A stretch of 64,000 nt of DNA, from assembly GCA_003611955.1 (NCBI GenBank), contig RAZE01000016.1:1-64000 (forward strand), in the 5' to 3' direction. Shown in pieces: positions 1-8,256 of the stretch. Positions within the stretch are counted from its first letter, which is position 1. Each line of letters starts with the position of its first letter. The DNA comes from a bacterium 1XD8-76 (GTDB lineage: Bacteria; Bacillota; Clostridia; Lachnospirales; Lachnospiraceae). A model generated the notes under the pieces. It was given only the letters and a program-made list of their open reading frames with translations, was not told where the DNA came from and ran no database searches. The position numbers and the translations under genes were made by a program.

Positions 1-152
1 AGGTTTATTAAGGTTACCCTTTTCCCTGAAAATCTTTTTAAAATAACTCTTGACTATTTACCAAATTGCTTCCTGATGTGCAGTATGTATATACGTTTCT
101 TTTATTTTACTATAAATTTTGTCTTAAGATCCGTTGTTTTTATAAAAAAAGT

Positions 153-198
153 ATTGAGATTTTATTGAGGCCAATGCAGATCTCAATAAAATCTTAAT
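153..198 (-). terminator. Long hairpin with T-tract, oriented leftward
   Basis: Two 17-base arms (153-169 and 182-198) pair with one G-T wobble around a 12-base loop. Read on the minus strand the second arm is followed by a run of seven T (about 145-151), the form of an intrinsic terminator. No leftward gene is visible between it and the GH25 gene at 305, so what it terminates is unclear. The rest of bases 1-300 is AT-rich with no gene I can support. Confidence 0.45.
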
Positions 199-304
199 AT
201 CGGCAGGAGCCTGAAAGATGTGACTCCGAATACTCCGGATGCATATATTATAAGCGAGAGATAGACGGATACTGTGGCAATGGAAAGTCAGGAGGGGTAA
301 TAAA

Positions 305-1216
305 TTGAGGAAAGTGATCGATGTATCGGATTACAATGGACATATTGACTGGAAGAAGGTGAAAGAATCCGGAATGGAGGGAGCGATATTGAAGATAGTC
401 CGAAAGGACTTAAATCCGGACAAACAGTTTGAGAGCAACTGGGCCGGCTGCCGGTCGGCGGGAATTCCTGTTGAGGGGGTGTATAACTATTCTTACGCCG
501 CTGCAGAATCAAAAGCGATATACGACGCAAAGAGAGTGTTATCCGTTCTGGCAGGAAGAAAGGCAAAAGTGTGGCTGGATGTGGAGGACCCCATCCAGAA
601 AGGGCTGGGTAAGGGACTGATCGACATGATCAGGGCATATCAGAAGATTATCGAAAATGCAGGACTGGAGTTTGGCGTATATACAGGGCTTTCATTTTAC
701 AACAGCTATATTAAACCATATGCTCCATCGGCCATATGTAATTTCTGGGTCGCCCGTTATCCGTCCGGAAAGAAGATGACGGCATCATCGGAGCCGCCTG
801 CGGACAAAAAACCGATGATCAAACACAAACTGGAGGGGTGGCAGTACAGTAGCGCCGGACAGATTCCGGGGATTCGAGGCAATGTGGATTTGAACATCTG
901 GTATGAGAATCAGACCGGTGCCGTGTCTGGCGAAACGGTATATGGAGGGCTGGATTATTCGCCTGTATTTGACGCAGAATACTATCTCGACAGATACAGA
1001 GACTTAAAAGTGGCATTTGGGAATAATGTGCCGGCACTGTTTCATCATTTTATTGTACATGGGATGAGTGAGGGCAGACAGGCAGCTGATATGTTCAATG
1101 TACTGGCATATAAGGCCAGATATTCCGATCTGCAGAAAGCATTTGGCGAGAATCTTCCGCTGTATTATCAGCACTATATCCGCTTTGGGATAAACGAGGG
1201 GAGAAATGCGTTATAG
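305..1216 (+). CDS. GH25 family muramidase (lysozyme) with C-terminal repeats
   Basis: 303 residues, TTG start chosen because an AGGAGGGG ribosome site sits 8 bases upstream. Residues 4-205 match the GH25 (Cpl-1/Chalaropsis) lysozyme fold, which cleaves the MurNAc-GlcNAc bond of peptidoglycan: DVSDYNGHIDW at 6-16 supplies the first catalytic-site Asp, and VWLDVEDP at 89-96 holds the acidic pair (D92, E94). Residues about 222-303 carry two copies of a repeat of the form F(D/N)..YY...Y.DL..AFG.N....H.I..G..EGR, common in surface hydrolases of clostridia and probably wall-binding. No signal peptide is seen, so export, if any, is non-classical or the protein acts after lysis. It stands alone. Confidence 0.85.
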   Translation: MRKVIDVSDYNGHIDWKKVKESGMEGAILKIVRKDLNPDKQFESNWAGCRSAGIPVEGVYNYSYAAAESKAIYDAKRVLSVLAGRKAKVWLDVEDPIQKGLGKGLIDMIRAYQKIIENAGLEFGVYTGLSFYNSYIKPYAPSAICNFWVARYPSGKKMTASSEPPADKKPMIKHKLEGWQYSSAGQIPGIRGNVDLNIWYENQTGAVSGETVYGGLDYSPVFDAEYYLDRYRDLKVAFGNNVPALFHHFIVHGMSEGRQAADMFNVLAYKARYSDLQKAFGENLPLYYQHYIRFGINEGRNAL

Positions 1217-1302
1217 TGAATAGATTTTTCAGGTCAATAGTGGTATAATATTCCGAAAAGAAAACAGTGTGAATGTACTTTACATGAGGCGGGGGGAAAA
1301 TT

Positions 1303-2016
1303 ATGGCGGGATTGGAAATTTTAAAAAAATGGATCGATGAGAGTGACAATATTGTGTTTTTCGGGGGAGCGGGGGTATCTACGGAGAGCGGTATTCCCGA
1401 TTTCCGCAGCACGGACGGATTATACCATCAGAAGTATGCCTATCCGCCGGAGACCATTTTGAGCCATACGTTCTTTCGGTCAAAGACGGAGGAGTTTTTT
1501 CAGTTTTACAGAGACAAGATGCTGTATCTGGACGCGGAGCCCAATGCGGCGCACAAGAAACTGGCCGAGTGGGAGGCACAGGGAAAGCTGAAGGCTGTCG
1601 TCACACAGAACATAGACGGACTTCACCAGAAGGCGGGGAGCAAAAACGTTTTGGAACTGCACGGCAGCGTACTGCGCAATTACTGTGAAAACTGCGGAAA
1701 GTTTTACGATGTGGAGGCAGTCAAAAATTCGGAGGGGGTCCCGAAGTGTGACTGTGGCGGGACGATCAAGCCGGATGTAGTTCTCTACGAGGAAGGGCTT
1801 GACAATAACACATTATCATCGGCAGTGCGTCATATTCAGGAGGCGGACGTGCTGATCATTGGCGGGACTTCCCTGGCGGTCTACCCTGCGGCAGGGCTCA
1901 TAGATTATTACCGGGGCAATAAACTGGTGCTCATCAATAAGACGCCGACATCGAGAGACGGGATGGCGGATCTCATTGTAAAAGGCAATATCGGGGAGAT
2001 ATTTTCGGAGTTGTAG
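1303..2016 (+). CDS. cobB: NAD-dependent protein deacylase (sirtuin, CobB/Sir2 type)
   Basis: 237 residues, a normal length for a bacterial sirtuin. It removes acyl groups from lysines using NAD+, giving nicotinamide and O-acyl-ADP-ribose. Seen: the NAD loop GAGVSTESGIPDFRS (22-36), TQNIDGLHQ (101-109), the catalytic His120 in LHGS, a four-cysteine zinc site (C128, C131, C149, C151) and GGTSLAVYPAA near residue 190. ATG start follows a GAGGCGGGGGG ribosome site. It is monocistronic between the lysozyme and the ribosomal protein operon. Substrates cannot be told from sequence. Confidence 0.93.
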   Translation: MAGLEILKKWIDESDNIVFFGGAGVSTESGIPDFRSTDGLYHQKYAYPPETILSHTFFRSKTEEFFQFYRDKMLYLDAEPNAAHKKLAEWEAQGKLKAVVTQNIDGLHQKAGSKNVLELHGSVLRNYCENCGKFYDVEAVKNSEGVPKCDCGGTIKPDVVLYEEGLDNNTLSSAVRHIQEADVLIIGGTSLAVYPAAGLIDYYRGNKLVLINKTPTSRDGMADLIVKGNIGEIFSEL

Positions 2017-2076
2017 ACACCTGGGCTGAATTGTTATTAATATGTGAAAATATTTTTTAAATTTGCTTGAATTTGC

Positions 2077-2105
2077 TTGATTTTGGAAGGCGTTCGTGCT
2101 AAAAT
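2077..2105 (+). promoter_or_regulatory. Sigma-A promoter of rpsF-ssb-rpsR
   Basis: TTGATT (2077-2082), 17-base spacer, TAAAAT (2100-2105). The 70-base leader that follows contains a GC-rich imperfect hairpin (about 2135-2160). rpsF leaders in many bacteria carry an S6:S18 autoregulatory hairpin; I could not match its consensus with certainty here. Confidence 0.6.
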
Positions 2106-2177
2106 ATATGTCCGTGATATATATATTCCTTGCTCTCGCTGCAGGCGGGGGCCAGAGACCAAAAGGAGGTAACTAAC

Positions 2178-2468
2178 ATGACAAAGTATGAATTAGCCGT
2201 TGTTGTTAGCGCAAAACTCGAGGAAGAGGACAGAGCGAATGTTGTAGAAAAAGTAAAAGCTCTGATCGAGAGATTCGGTGGCCAGATCACAAATGTGGAT
2301 GACTGGGGTAAGAAGAGACTTGCCTATGAAATCCAGAAAATGAAAGAGGGCTTCTACTACTTCATCCAGTTTGATGCTGAGACGTCTGCGCCGGCGGAGA
2401 TTGAGAGCCGTATGCGCATCATGGACGGAGTGATCAGATATTTGTGCGTGAAACAGGACGAGAAATAG
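2178..2468 (+). CDS. rpsF: 30S ribosomal protein S6
   Basis: 96 residues from the ATG that follows AAAGGAGGT by 7 bases; an upstream in-frame start would lack a ribosome site. The sequence MTKYELAVVVSAKLEEE and the central DDWGKKRLAYEI are typical of S6, which binds S18 and 16S rRNA in the platform of the small subunit. It is first of the classical rpsF-ssb-rpsR operon, 13 bases ahead of ssb. Confidence 0.97.
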   Translation: MTKYELAVVVSAKLEEEDRANVVEKVKALIERFGGQITNVDDWGKKRLAYEIQKMKEGFYYFIQFDAETSAPAEIESRMRIMDGVIRYLCVKQDEK

Positions 2469-2481
2469 AATAGGAGAACGT

Positions 2482-2931
2482 ATGAATAAAGTAATACTTA
2501 TGGGACGTCTGACAAGAGATCCCGAAGTGAGATATTCTCAGGGGGAATCCCCTTTGGCGATCGCAAGATATACTCTTGCGGTGGACCGCAGGTTCAACCG
2601 CAATAATGGCGGTGATAATCAGCAGACCGCGGATTTTATCAGCTGCGTGGCATTTGGTAAAAGCGGAGAGTTTGCGGAGAGATATCTGAGAAAAGGGACA
2701 AAAATTGCCGTGTCGGGAAGAATCCAGACCGGCAGTTATACCAACAGAGATGGACAGACTGTTTACACTACGGAAGTAGTGGTGGAGGATCAGGAGTTTG
2801 CTGAGAGCAAAAACAGCAATCCGGGTTCTGATGGGGGCAATGCAGGAAGCGGCAGACCGGCACCTTCCGGAGCGGGAGACGGATTTATGAACATTCCGGA
2901 TGGAATAGATGAGGATCTGCCGTTCAATTAA
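2482..2931 (+). CDS. ssb: Single-stranded DNA-binding protein
   Basis: 149 residues. The N-terminal OB fold (1-110) starts MNKVILMGRLTRDPEVRYS; the linker (110-138) is rich in Gly, Ser, Asn and Pro, and the tail ends in the acidic DEDLPFN tip (143-149) that recruits repair and replication partners. It coats single-stranded DNA at forks. Its place between S6 and S18 is the usual Firmicute arrangement. Confidence 0.96.
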   Translation: MNKVILMGRLTRDPEVRYSQGESPLAIARYTLAVDRRFNRNNGGDNQQTADFISCVAFGKSGEFAERYLRKGTKIAVSGRIQTGSYTNRDGQTVYTTEVVVEDQEFAESKNSNPGSDGGNAGSGRPAPSGAGDGFMNIPDGIDEDLPFN

Positions 2932-2958
2932 AATCAGGTTCAGATAGGAGGCATTCAA

Positions 2959-3222
2959 ATGGCTTATAATAAAACAGACAAAGCTGATTCTCCGATGAAG
3001 AGAAGAGGCGGAATTCGCAGAAGAAAAAAAGTTTGTGTTTTTTGTGGAAAAGATAATGTGATCGATTATAAGGATGCGGCCAAATTAAAAAGGTATGTAT
3101 CTGAGAGAGGTAAAATTCTTCCCAGAAGAATTACCGGAAACTGTGCAAGGCATCAGAGAGCGCTCACTACCGCGATCAAGAGAGCGAGACATCTGGCGAT
3201 TATGCCTTATATTCAGGATTAA
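2959..3222 (+). CDS. rpsR: 30S ribosomal protein S18
   Basis: 87 residues, preceded by AGGAGG. The conserved S18 core is present: two cysteines in VCVFCGK (25-31), [24 protein letters not shown] and the arginine-rich C terminus. It forms the S6:S18 heterodimer on 16S rRNA. Third gene of the rpsF operon, followed at once by a strong terminator. Confidence 0.97.
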   Translation: MAYNKTDKADSPMKRRGGIRRRKKVCVFCGKDNVIDYKDAAKLKRYVSERGKILPRRITGNCARHQRALTTAIKRARHLAIMPYIQD

Positions 3223-3240
3223 TAAGCGATATAGAATGAG

Positions 3241-3282
3241 GATAAACCGACTGCTCTGCAGGGCAGTTGGTTTATTTTTATG
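3241..3282 (+). terminator. Terminator of the rpsF-ssb-rpsR operon
   Basis: Arms AAACCGACTGC (3244-3254) and GCAGTTGGTTT (3263-3273), pairing through one G-T, followed by a T-rich tract. Confidence 0.85.
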
Positions 3283-3435
3283 TATTTTTACGCATTTTTT
3301 GACAAAATAAGGACGTTTTGCACAAAATATAGTGTTTTTAGACAAAAATAGCCTATAAAATGTGATGGCATCTTTTGGACAAAAATGGTATACTAACTCT
3401 ATATGAGTTTTCAGGAATGATGTGAAGGACGAACT

Positions 3436-5490
3436 ATGAAAAATAAAATAAAATTAAAAGGTAAACTGAAATTCCAATTTAGTTTTATGCTCTATATGGG
3501 ATTTCTTATGCTGTTGATCGACGTCGGAGTATTTACATTCGATGTGAAAGCGGGGATATTGCTGGCGGCGTTTATCGTTGTCTATTTCATTGCGGACACA
3601 GCGGTGTATCTTCATATTAAGCCGGTCATTATGAATGAGCTGATCAGTTTCGCCACACAGTATGGACAGATACAGAGAAGGCTTCTCCGGGACCTGGATC
3701 TGCCTCATGCGTTGCTCGACGATCAGGGAAAAGTGATATGGACCAACAAAGAGTTTGAAAATCTGGTACATAAGGAGAAAGGCTATAAAAAGTCTATCAC
3801 TACGCTGTTTCCCGGGATGACGAGGGACAAGCTTCCGGGGCGCAACGGGGATGTCTTCACGGAGATGGATGTAGATTTTGAGAATCGTGATTTTCATGTA
3901 AAAGCCCGCAAAATTTCGCTGAAAGAGATGGCGATGAACAGTGACATCATCGAGGCGGAAGGATACGATGGCTACCTGGTTGCGATATACCTTTTTGATG
4001 AGACTGCCCTGAAAATCGCGCTGAGAGAAATTGACGATCAGAGCCTTGCGGTGGGACTCATCTATCTGGACAATTACGACGAAGCGCTGGAGAGCGTGGA
4101 GGAAGTACGGCGTTCCCTTCTGATAGCCCTGATCGATCGGAAAGTGAATAAATATATTTCCGCGCTGGACGGCATTGCGAAAAAGCTGGAAAAAGATAAA
4201 TATCTTGTCATCATGCGAAAAAAAGCGGTGGAGCAGCTGAAAGGCGACCGTTTTGACGTGCTGGAGGATGTGAAGACGGTCAATATCGGTAACGAAATGG
4301 CTGTCACGCTGAGTATCGGTATGGGCCTGGATGGCCTGACCTACGCGCAGAATTACGAGTTCGCGCGGAACGCGATCGATCTGGCGCTGGGGCGCGGCGG
4401 TGATCAGGCGGTGGTGAAGACGCCGGAGAACGTCGCTTATTACGGGGGTAAGAGCCAGCAGGTAGAGAAGAATACCAGGGTGAAAGCCCGTGTGAAAGCG
4501 CAGGCGCTGCGGGAGATCATTACCGGCAAAGACCGTGTGATCATTATGGGACACCGTCTGGCGGATATAGACAGCTTCGGTTCGGCGGTGGGGATCTACC
4601 GGATTGCCCTCACGCTGGAAAAGAGGGCTCATATTGTGATTGATGATGTGACGACGTCGATCCAGCCTTTTGTACAGCTTTTCCGGGATAATCCGGATTA
4701 TGAGGAAGATATGATCATAAACAGCACGACCGCGCTGGAGCTGGCGGGAAGCAATTCCGTGCTGGTGGTGGTGGATGTGGACAAGCCGAGCATTACGGAG
4801 TGTCCGGGACTCTTGAAATCCTGCAAATCGATCGTGGTGCTGGACCATCACAGGCGGGGCTCGGAGACGATAGAAAATGCGACGTTGTCTTATGTGGAGG
4901 CCTATGCGTCGTCGGCCTGCGAGATGGTATCGGAAATTCTGCAGTACATCGGCGATAACATCCGGATCAGACCGGATGAGGCGGATTGTATGTATTCCGG
5001 CATTATGATTGACACCAACAATTTTATGACGAAGACCGGTGTGCGCACCTTTGAGGCGGCGGCGTTTTTGCGCAGAAACGGTGCTGATGTGACGCGCGTC
5101 AGAAAGCTGTTCAGGGAGGATGCCAACGAATATAAGGCGAGGGCCGATACGGTCAGTCAGGCGGAGATCTATAAAAATTCGTATGCCATTTCCATCTGTA
5201 CCAGTGAAGATCTCCAGAGTCCTACCGTGGTGGGGGCGCAGGCCGCGAACGAGCTGCTGAATATCAAAGGAGTAAAAGCGAGCTTTGTTTTGACAGACTA
5301 CCAGAATCAGGTCTATGTCAGTGCAAGATCGATAGACGAAGTGAATGTGCAGATCATTATGGAGAGATTGGGCGGCGGCGGGCACATGAACATTGCCGGC
5401 TGCCAGATGGAGGACGTTTCTCTGATGGAGGCGATCTCGATTATAAAAAATACACTGGATGCTATGACACAGGAAGGGGCGATCTCATGA
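3436..5490 (+). CDS. gdpP: Cyclic-di-AMP phosphodiesterase, GdpP type (PAS-GGDEF-DHH-DHHA1)
   Basis: 684 residues, close to B. subtilis GdpP. It hydrolyses cyclic di-AMP to pApA and so affects wall stress, potassium and osmolyte balance. Domains: two membrane helices (about 15-60), a PAS-like domain (85-160), a degenerate GGDEF domain (170-310; the GGDEF motif is not intact), a DHH domain with GHRLADIDSFGSA (about 372) and the DHH motif in VVLDHHRRG (about 470), and a DHHA1 end with GGGGHMNIAG. ATG is preceded by a purine-rich AAGGAC. An extended -10 (TGGTATACT near 3386) may be its promoter. It overlaps rplI by 4 bases; gdpP-rplI-dnaB is the usual order. Confidence 0.95.
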   Translation: MKNKIKLKGKLKFQFSFMLYMGFLMLLIDVGVFTFDVKAGILLAAFIVVYFIADTAVYLHIKPVIMNELISFATQYGQIQRRLLRDLDLPHALLDDQGKVIWTNKEFENLVHKEKGYKKSITTLFPGMTRDKLPGRNGDVFTEMDVDFENRDFHVKARKISLKEMAMNSDIIEAEGYDGYLVAIYLFDETALKIALREIDDQSLAVGLIYLDNYDEALESVEEVRRSLLIALIDRKVNKYISALDGIAKKLEKDKYLVIMRKKAVEQLKGDRFDVLEDVKTVNIGNEMAVTLSIGMGLDGLTYAQNYEFARNAIDLALGRGGDQAVVKTPENVAYYGGKSQQVEKNTRVKARVKAQALREIITGKDRVIIMGHRLADIDSFGSAVGIYRIALTLEKRAHIVIDDVTTSIQPFVQLFRDNPDYEEDMIINSTTALELAGSNSVLVVVDVDKPSITECPGLLKSCKSIVVLDHHRRGSETIENATLSYVEAYASSACEMVSEILQYIGDNIRIRPDEADCMYSGIMIDTNNFMTKTGVRTFEAAAFLRRNGADVTRVRKLFREDANEYKARADTVSQAEIYKNSYAISICTSEDLQSPTVVGAQAANELLNIKGVKASFVLTDYQNQVYVSARSIDEVNVQIIMERLGGGGHMNIAGCQMEDVSLMEAISIIKNTLDAMTQEGAIS

Positions 5491-5933
5491 AGATTATATT
5501 GAAAGAGGACGTAAAAAAGCTTGGGAAGAAGGGTGAGACCATCGAGGTGAGCGACGGGTATGCCAGAAATTATATTCTGCCGCAGAAGCTCGGGGTGGAG
5601 GCCAACAGTAAAAATTTGAATGACCTGAAACTCCAGAAACGCAACGAGGAGAAACTGGCCAGACAGCGGCTCGACGAGGCGAAGGAGCTGGCGGAGAAAA
5701 TCGGAGAGCAGGCCGTTGTGGTGAGAATGAAGGCCGGAGAGGGCGGCAAGGTGTTCGGCTCTGTCTCCTCCAAGGAGATCGCGGCGGCGCTGAAAGAACA
5801 GAATCAGCTGGAGATCGATAAGAAGAAGATTCAGCTGCAGGAGGCGATAAAGAGTTTCGGAACGCATGAGGTGGGGATCAAACTTCACCCGCAGGTAACA
5901 GCGACACTAAGGGTAAAAGTAGAGGAAGCATAG
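5487..5933 (+). CDS. rplI: 50S ribosomal protein L9
   Basis: 148 residues. The N-terminal L9 signature (MKIILKEDVKKLGKKGE, then the DGYARNYILP box) binds 23S rRNA; a long helix (45-80) leads to a C-terminal domain with GGKVFGSVSS. It overlaps the gdpP stop by 4 bases and its own stop abuts the dnaB start, so translation is probably coupled through the three genes. Confidence 0.97.
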   Translation: MKIILKEDVKKLGKKGETIEVSDGYARNYILPQKLGVEANSKNLNDLKLQKRNEEKLARQRLDEAKELAEKIGEQAVVVRMKAGEGGKVFGSVSSKEIAAALKEQNQLEIDKKKIQLQEAIKSFGTHEVGIKLHPQVTATLRVKVEEA

Positions 5934-7268
5934 ATGGCAGCAGAGGAAGCTCTCTTAAAAAGGGTATTGCCCCATAGCATTGAGGCTGAACAGTCGGTTA
6001 TCGGCTGTATGATACTGTCGCGGGAGGCCATCACGGTGGCGTCCGACATGCTGCAGGAAGAAGATTTTTATAACAGGCAGTACGGGGTGGTGTTTCAGGC
6101 GATCGTGGAGCTGTATGATGCGGGAAAATCTGTCGATCTGGTGACTCTTCAGAATAAACTGCGGGAGAAGGATGTCCCGCCGGAAGTGAGCAGCCTGGAG
6201 TTTGTCCGGGATTTAATGCTTATGGTACAGACGGTGACCCATATTTCGGACTATGTGAGGATCGTCTCGGAGAAGGCGACCATGCGCCGGCTGATCAAGG
6301 CCTGTGAGGAGATCGCAGGCAGCTGCTATGTGGGAAAAGAGGAACTGGGGCCGATCTTAGAGGACGCGGAGAAGAGCATTTTTAATATCGTACAGCGGAG
6401 AGATACCGGCGATTATACGCCGATCAGACAGGTTGTTTTGAGCGCTATGGAAAGGATCGAGAAGGCGTCCAAAAATAAGGGGAATGTTACCGGCGTGGCG
6501 ACCGGTTTTCTGGATCTGGACTACAAGACGGCGGGGATGCAGCCGGCGGATCTCATTTTGGTAGCGGCGAGACCTTCCATGGGGAAAACGGCGCTTGTCC
6601 TGAATATTGCGCAGTATGTGGCCTTTAAGAGCGATTTGCCGCTGGCGGTATTCAGCCTGGAAATGTCGAGGGAACAGCTTGTGAACAGGTTGTTTTCTCT
6701 GGAATCGAGAGTGGATTCCCAGCATATACGGACCGGAAACCTGTCCGACAGAGAGTGGGAGGATCTGATCGACGGGGCCGGAGTCGTGGGGAGATCCAAA
6801 CTGATCATCGATGATACGCCGGGCATCAGCGTGCCGGAACTGCGTTCGAAGTGCCGGAAGTTTAAGTTAGAGCATAACATTCAGATGGTGATCATAGATT
6901 ATCTGCAGCTCATGTCGGGCAGCGGAAGAACGGATTCCAGACAGCAGGAAGTCTCGGAGATATCCAGAGCGCTGAAAGCTCTGGCGAGGGAATTGAATGT
7001 TCCCGTCATTGCTCTCTCCCAGCTCAGCCGTGCGGTGGAGCAGAGGCCGGACCACAGACCGATGCTTTCCGATCTGCGTGAATCGGGCGCGATCGAGCAG
7101 GACGCCGACGTAGTGATGTTTATTTACAGGGACGATTACTACAACAAGGACAGCGACAAGAAAGGTGTTGCGGAGATCATCATCGCGAAACAGAGAAACG
7201 GCCCGATTGGGACAGTGGAACTGGCGTGGCTGCCTGATTACACAAAGTTTGTCAACATGCAGCATTAA
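5934..7268 (+). CDS. dnaB: Replicative DNA helicase
   Basis: 444 residues, usual length. The N-terminal DnaB domain (10-115) is followed by a RecA-like ATPase with Walker A ARPSMGKTA (about 215-223), Walker B in MVIIDYLQLM (about 324) and the DLRESGAIEQDADV segment. It is the hexameric helicase of the fork (the counterpart of B. subtilis DnaC). The loader-type genes dnaD and dnaI lie elsewhere in this window (29.8-31.8 kb). Confidence 0.97.
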   Translation: MAAEEALLKRVLPHSIEAEQSVIGCMILSREAITVASDMLQEEDFYNRQYGVVFQAIVELYDAGKSVDLVTLQNKLREKDVPPEVSSLEFVRDLMLMVQTVTHISDYVRIVSEKATMRRLIKACEEIAGSCYVGKEELGPILEDAEKSIFNIVQRRDTGDYTPIRQVVLSAMERIEKASKNKGNVTGVATGFLDLDYKTAGMQPADLILVAARPSMGKTALVLNIAQYVAFKSDLPLAVFSLEMSREQLVNRLFSLESRVDSQHIRTGNLSDREWEDLIDGAGVVGRSKLIIDDTPGISVPELRSKCRKFKLEHNIQMVIIDYLQLMSGSGRTDSRQQEVSEISRALKALARELNVPVIALSQLSRAVEQRPDHRPMLSDLRESGAIEQDADVVMFIYRDDYYNKDSDKKGVAEIIIAKQRNGPIGTVELAWLPDYTKFVNMQH

Positions 7269-7292
7269 AATAATAACCATAGAGACTATACA

Positions 7293-7329
7293 AAAGAGAA
7301 TCGACATGACATGTGGGTTCTCTTTTTTT
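7293..7329 (+). terminator. Terminator after dnaB
   Basis: Arms AAAGAGAA (7293-7300) and TTCTCTTT (7318-7325) followed by a T-tract to 7329. The merR-like gene starts 32 bases later. Confidence 0.75.
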
Positions 7330-7360
7330 AGCGGAAAAAGAAAGGGCAGGAGGAATTTTG

Positions 7361-7936
7361 ATGGAACAGAAAAAAATTTATCTCATTTCGGACGCATCGA
7401 AGAAAGTGGAAGTGGAAAGCCATGTGCTGCGCTACTGGGAGGACGAGCTGAAACTTCCGGTGAAAAGGAATGAGCTGGGGCACAGGTATTATACGGAGGA
7501 GGATATCACAGAATTTCAGGAGATCAAGAAATTGAAAGAGCAGGGGCTGCAGCTGAAGGCGATCCGGATGATTCTGAAAAATGGAAAGCTGACAAGACTT
7601 CCGGATGTGGAGAAGATGGTTCCGGCGGCACAGGAAGAATCCCTGCCGGAGAAAGAGACGGCGGAGAAGGCAAAGCGGTTGGAATATCTGATGAAAAAAC
7701 TTATCTCGGAGGCAGTGCAGGAGAGCAACGAGCGCTTCTACGAGGAGCTCGCCGAGAGGCTTACAAAGGAGCTGGACTATCAGTTTCGGATGCAGGAGGA
7801 GAGGGAGGAACAGAGAGAGAGCAGACAGCTGGCGCTGGAGGAAGAACATTACAGGCAGCTGGATGCACTGCTGCGTGGAAAAAGCGGCAAAAAGAAGAAA
7901 ATTTTCGGAAAGGAAAGAAAAACAGGTGCCGTGTAA
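7361..7936 (+). CDS. MerR-family HTH protein with long coiled-coil tail
   Basis: 191 residues; the ATG is chosen because GGAGG lies 7 bases upstream. Residues 8-75 form a MerR-type winged helix with the wing segment NELGHRYYTEEDI and an RYW box; the rest is a long charged helix (90-180) rich in Glu, Lys and Arg, ending in a basic tail. The effector-binding domain of classical MerR proteins is missing, so the ligand, if any, is unknown. The stop codon lies in the loop of the inverted repeat that terminates the convergent ferredoxin gene. Confidence 0.75.
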   Translation: MEQKKIYLISDASKKVEVESHVLRYWEDELKLPVKRNELGHRYYTEEDITEFQEIKKLKEQGLQLKAIRMILKNGKLTRLPDVEKMVPAAQEESLPEKETAEKAKRLEYLMKKLISEAVQESNERFYEELAERLTKELDYQFRMQEEREEQRESRQLALEEEHYRQLDALLRGKSGKKKKIFGKERKTGAV

Positions 7937-7947
7937 CACGGCACCTG
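7909..7947 (-). terminator. Terminator of the ferredoxin gene, overlapping the merR-like 3' end
   Basis: Perfect 11-base arms CAGGTGCCGTG (7923-7933) and CACGGCACCTG (7937-7947) with a 3-base loop. The T-tract is on the minus strand (7917-7922), so it acts for the leftward ferredoxin transcript. The loop TAA is the stop codon of the rightward gene. Confidence 0.8.
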
Positions 7948-7969
7948 CTCAAAGTCGTCCGACAGTGTT

Positions 7970-8140
7970 TTAAGCCTCGGAGATAGTGCCGACAGGGCAG
8001 CCGCCTGCGCATGCGCCGCAGGAAATGCAAGTGTTCTCATCGATAACGAAAACTCCGCCATCCTCAGAGATAGCGCCAACAGGACATGTGCCTGCACATG
8101 CGCCGCATCCAACACAACCATCACCAATTACGAATGCCAT
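7970..8140 (-). CDS. Small 2[4Fe-4S] ferredoxin
   Basis: 56 residues, preceded by AGGAGG 8 bases from the ATG. Two CxxCxxCxxxCP clusters (C9, C12, C15, C19 and C38, C41, C44, C48) define a clostridial 8Fe-8S ferredoxin, the low-potential electron carrier of anaerobic metabolism (pyruvate oxidoreductase, hydrogenase). The two halves are near repeats (CGACAGTCPVGAIS and CGACAGGCPVGTIS), showing the ancestral duplication. It lies next to the pyruvate formate-lyase locus but has its own terminator. Confidence 0.95.
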   Translation of the reverse strand: MAFVIGDGCVGCGACAGTCPVGAISEDGGVFVIDENTCISCGACAGGCPVGTISEA

Positions 8141-8172
8141 GAGTAAATCCTCCTTATGTATAAAGTTCGCAT

Positions 8173-8208
8173 AAGGATACGACGCCAGATCGTATCCTCA
8201 GCCTTTTT
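8173..8208 (+). terminator. Rightward terminator between ferredoxin and pflA
   Basis: Arms GGATACGA (8175-8182) and TCGTATCC (8190-8197), then TTTTTT at 8203-8208 on the plus strand. Both neighbouring genes run leftward, so it may stop transcripts coming through the merR-like gene antisense to the ferredoxin gene. On the minus strand it could also end the pflA message, though the T-tract is poor that way. Confidence 0.6.
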
Positions 8209-8256
8209 TCTATTTTAATATAATCTTATGAGATATACAAGACTAAAAGTCAAAAT

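Noticed and set aside
3454..5385. 643-codon open frame on the minus strand inside gdpP
   Set aside because: It is the mirror of the coding strand; its His/Arg/Leu-rich product has no domain, there is no ribosome site, and gdpP is fully supported.
7923..7947. Terminator of the merR-like gene
   Set aside because: The stem contains that gene's stop codon and has no T-tract on the plus strand; the T-tract is on the minus strand.
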